Shown: positions 63,927 through 64,000 of the stretch, piece by piece | Numbering within the stretch: position 1 is the first letter of the stretch | Layout of the letters: the number at the start of each line of letters is the position of its first letter | Source of the DNA: Acidovorax sp. SUPP3334 | Lineage (GTDB): Bacteria; Pseudomonadota; Gammaproteobacteria; Burkholderiales; Burkholderiaceae_C | Reading direction: 5' to 3' | Assembly: GCF_030159055.1 (NCBI RefSeq) | Contig: NZ_BQXQ01000011.1 | Span: forward strand, 59,535-123,534 | Length of the DNA stretch: 64,000 nucleotides | Program-made: the position numbers and the translations under genes | Notes under the pieces: model-generated | Database searches by the model: none | What the model saw: only the letters and a program-made list of their open reading frames with translations | What the model was told of the DNA's origin: nothing

Positions 63927-64000
63927 ATGATGCAAGCAACAGACATGAGATCGTTGTCGCGCGAAGCGCGGCATGAGAGGCGCGTGCAGGTGATCCGCCT
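63927..64000 (+). CDS. Start of an IS630-type transposase-like protein (runs off the window)
   Basis: The last 24 codons read MMQATDMRSLSREARHERRV then QVIR. The SLSREARHERRVQVI pattern resembles the N-terminus of IS630-family transposases, just before the helix-turn-helix. The window ends before any catalytic residue, so this is a tentative call. A terminal inverted repeat is not apparent in the 100 bases upstream. Confidence 0.4.
   Translation, partial: MMQATDMRSLSREARHERRVQVIR

Overview
The window is GC-rich, densely coding DNA from a betaproteobacterium. The gene content and the recurring 'ATTGCTAT...GCTGGAGGC' intergenic repeat point to Burkholderiales, family Comamonadaceae, most likely an Acidovorax/Paracidovorax-type genome. 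This is inference; there is no rRNA or tRNA gene here to confirm it. The first 157 bases are the end of hemB and the last 74 look like the start of an IS630-type transposase.

Layout. 0.2-4.1 kb: a CorA-type cation transporter and a three-gene ABC-2 exporter. 4.1-9.4 kb: a MarR-controlled tripartite drug-efflux operon (MarR, NodT-type outer-membrane lipoprotein, EmrA, EmrB). 9.4-11.3 kb: a decayed four-gene cluster (acyl-CoA dehydrogenase-like, PIG-L, methyltransferase, glycosyltransferase) in which two deletions fused neighbouring genes. 11.4-17.8 kb: dienelactone hydrolase, a short-chain dehydrogenase, MarC and creBCD with tandem Cre-tag-like sites before creD. 17.8-22.9 kb: bacteriohemerythrin, a GAF/PAS/GGDEF signalling protein, a cysteine-repeat periplasmic protein, CsbD and a CysH-like reductase. 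23.1-24.3 kb: an islet of lower GC with a HEPN-like gene and a broken D12-class adenine methyltransferase, probably a prophage remnant. 24.4-28.6 kb: a Fur-box-preceded FecI/FecR/TonB-receptor iron-uptake signalling set.

28.8-33.8 kb is the first striking region. A small protein with a caspase/CHAT-like His-Cys dyad is followed by six tandem paralogues, each a membrane-anchored, cysteine-containing, Sel1-like periplasmic protein. The arrangement is that of a toxin/effector with an amplified set of immunity genes. 33.8-37.5 kb holds an MCE (Mla/Pqi-type) lipid ABC transport operon on the minus strand. 37.7-45.2 kb holds a GMC oxidoreductase, an effector-like Ser/Pro/Ala-rich membrane protein with a PIP/hrpII-box-like site upstream, a TauE-type permease, a polar amino-acid ABC importer with a terminator in its leader, and an EamA exporter. 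45.2-50.0 kb is the rod-shape operon mreB-mreC-mreD-mrdA (minus strand).

50.2-56.8 kb is the second striking region. The tRNA amidotransferase operon gatC-gatA-gatB is split between gatA and gatB by about 3.3 kb of AT-richer DNA. The insert encodes a HEPN-like protein, a ParA/MinD-like ATPase with a KGGVGR variant Walker A, and a STAND/KAP-like P-loop ATPase. The three genes overlap or nearly touch one another and run into gatB, so an accessory, probably defence-type, system seems to have been inserted into an essential operon. 56.9-64 kb: a DUF4124 protein, pyrE, exonuclease III whose start overlaps the pyrE start head to head, an FMN reductase with a broken pirin/SnoaL fusion, a LysR regulator, an MFS transporter and a metallo-beta-lactamase-fold hydrolase.
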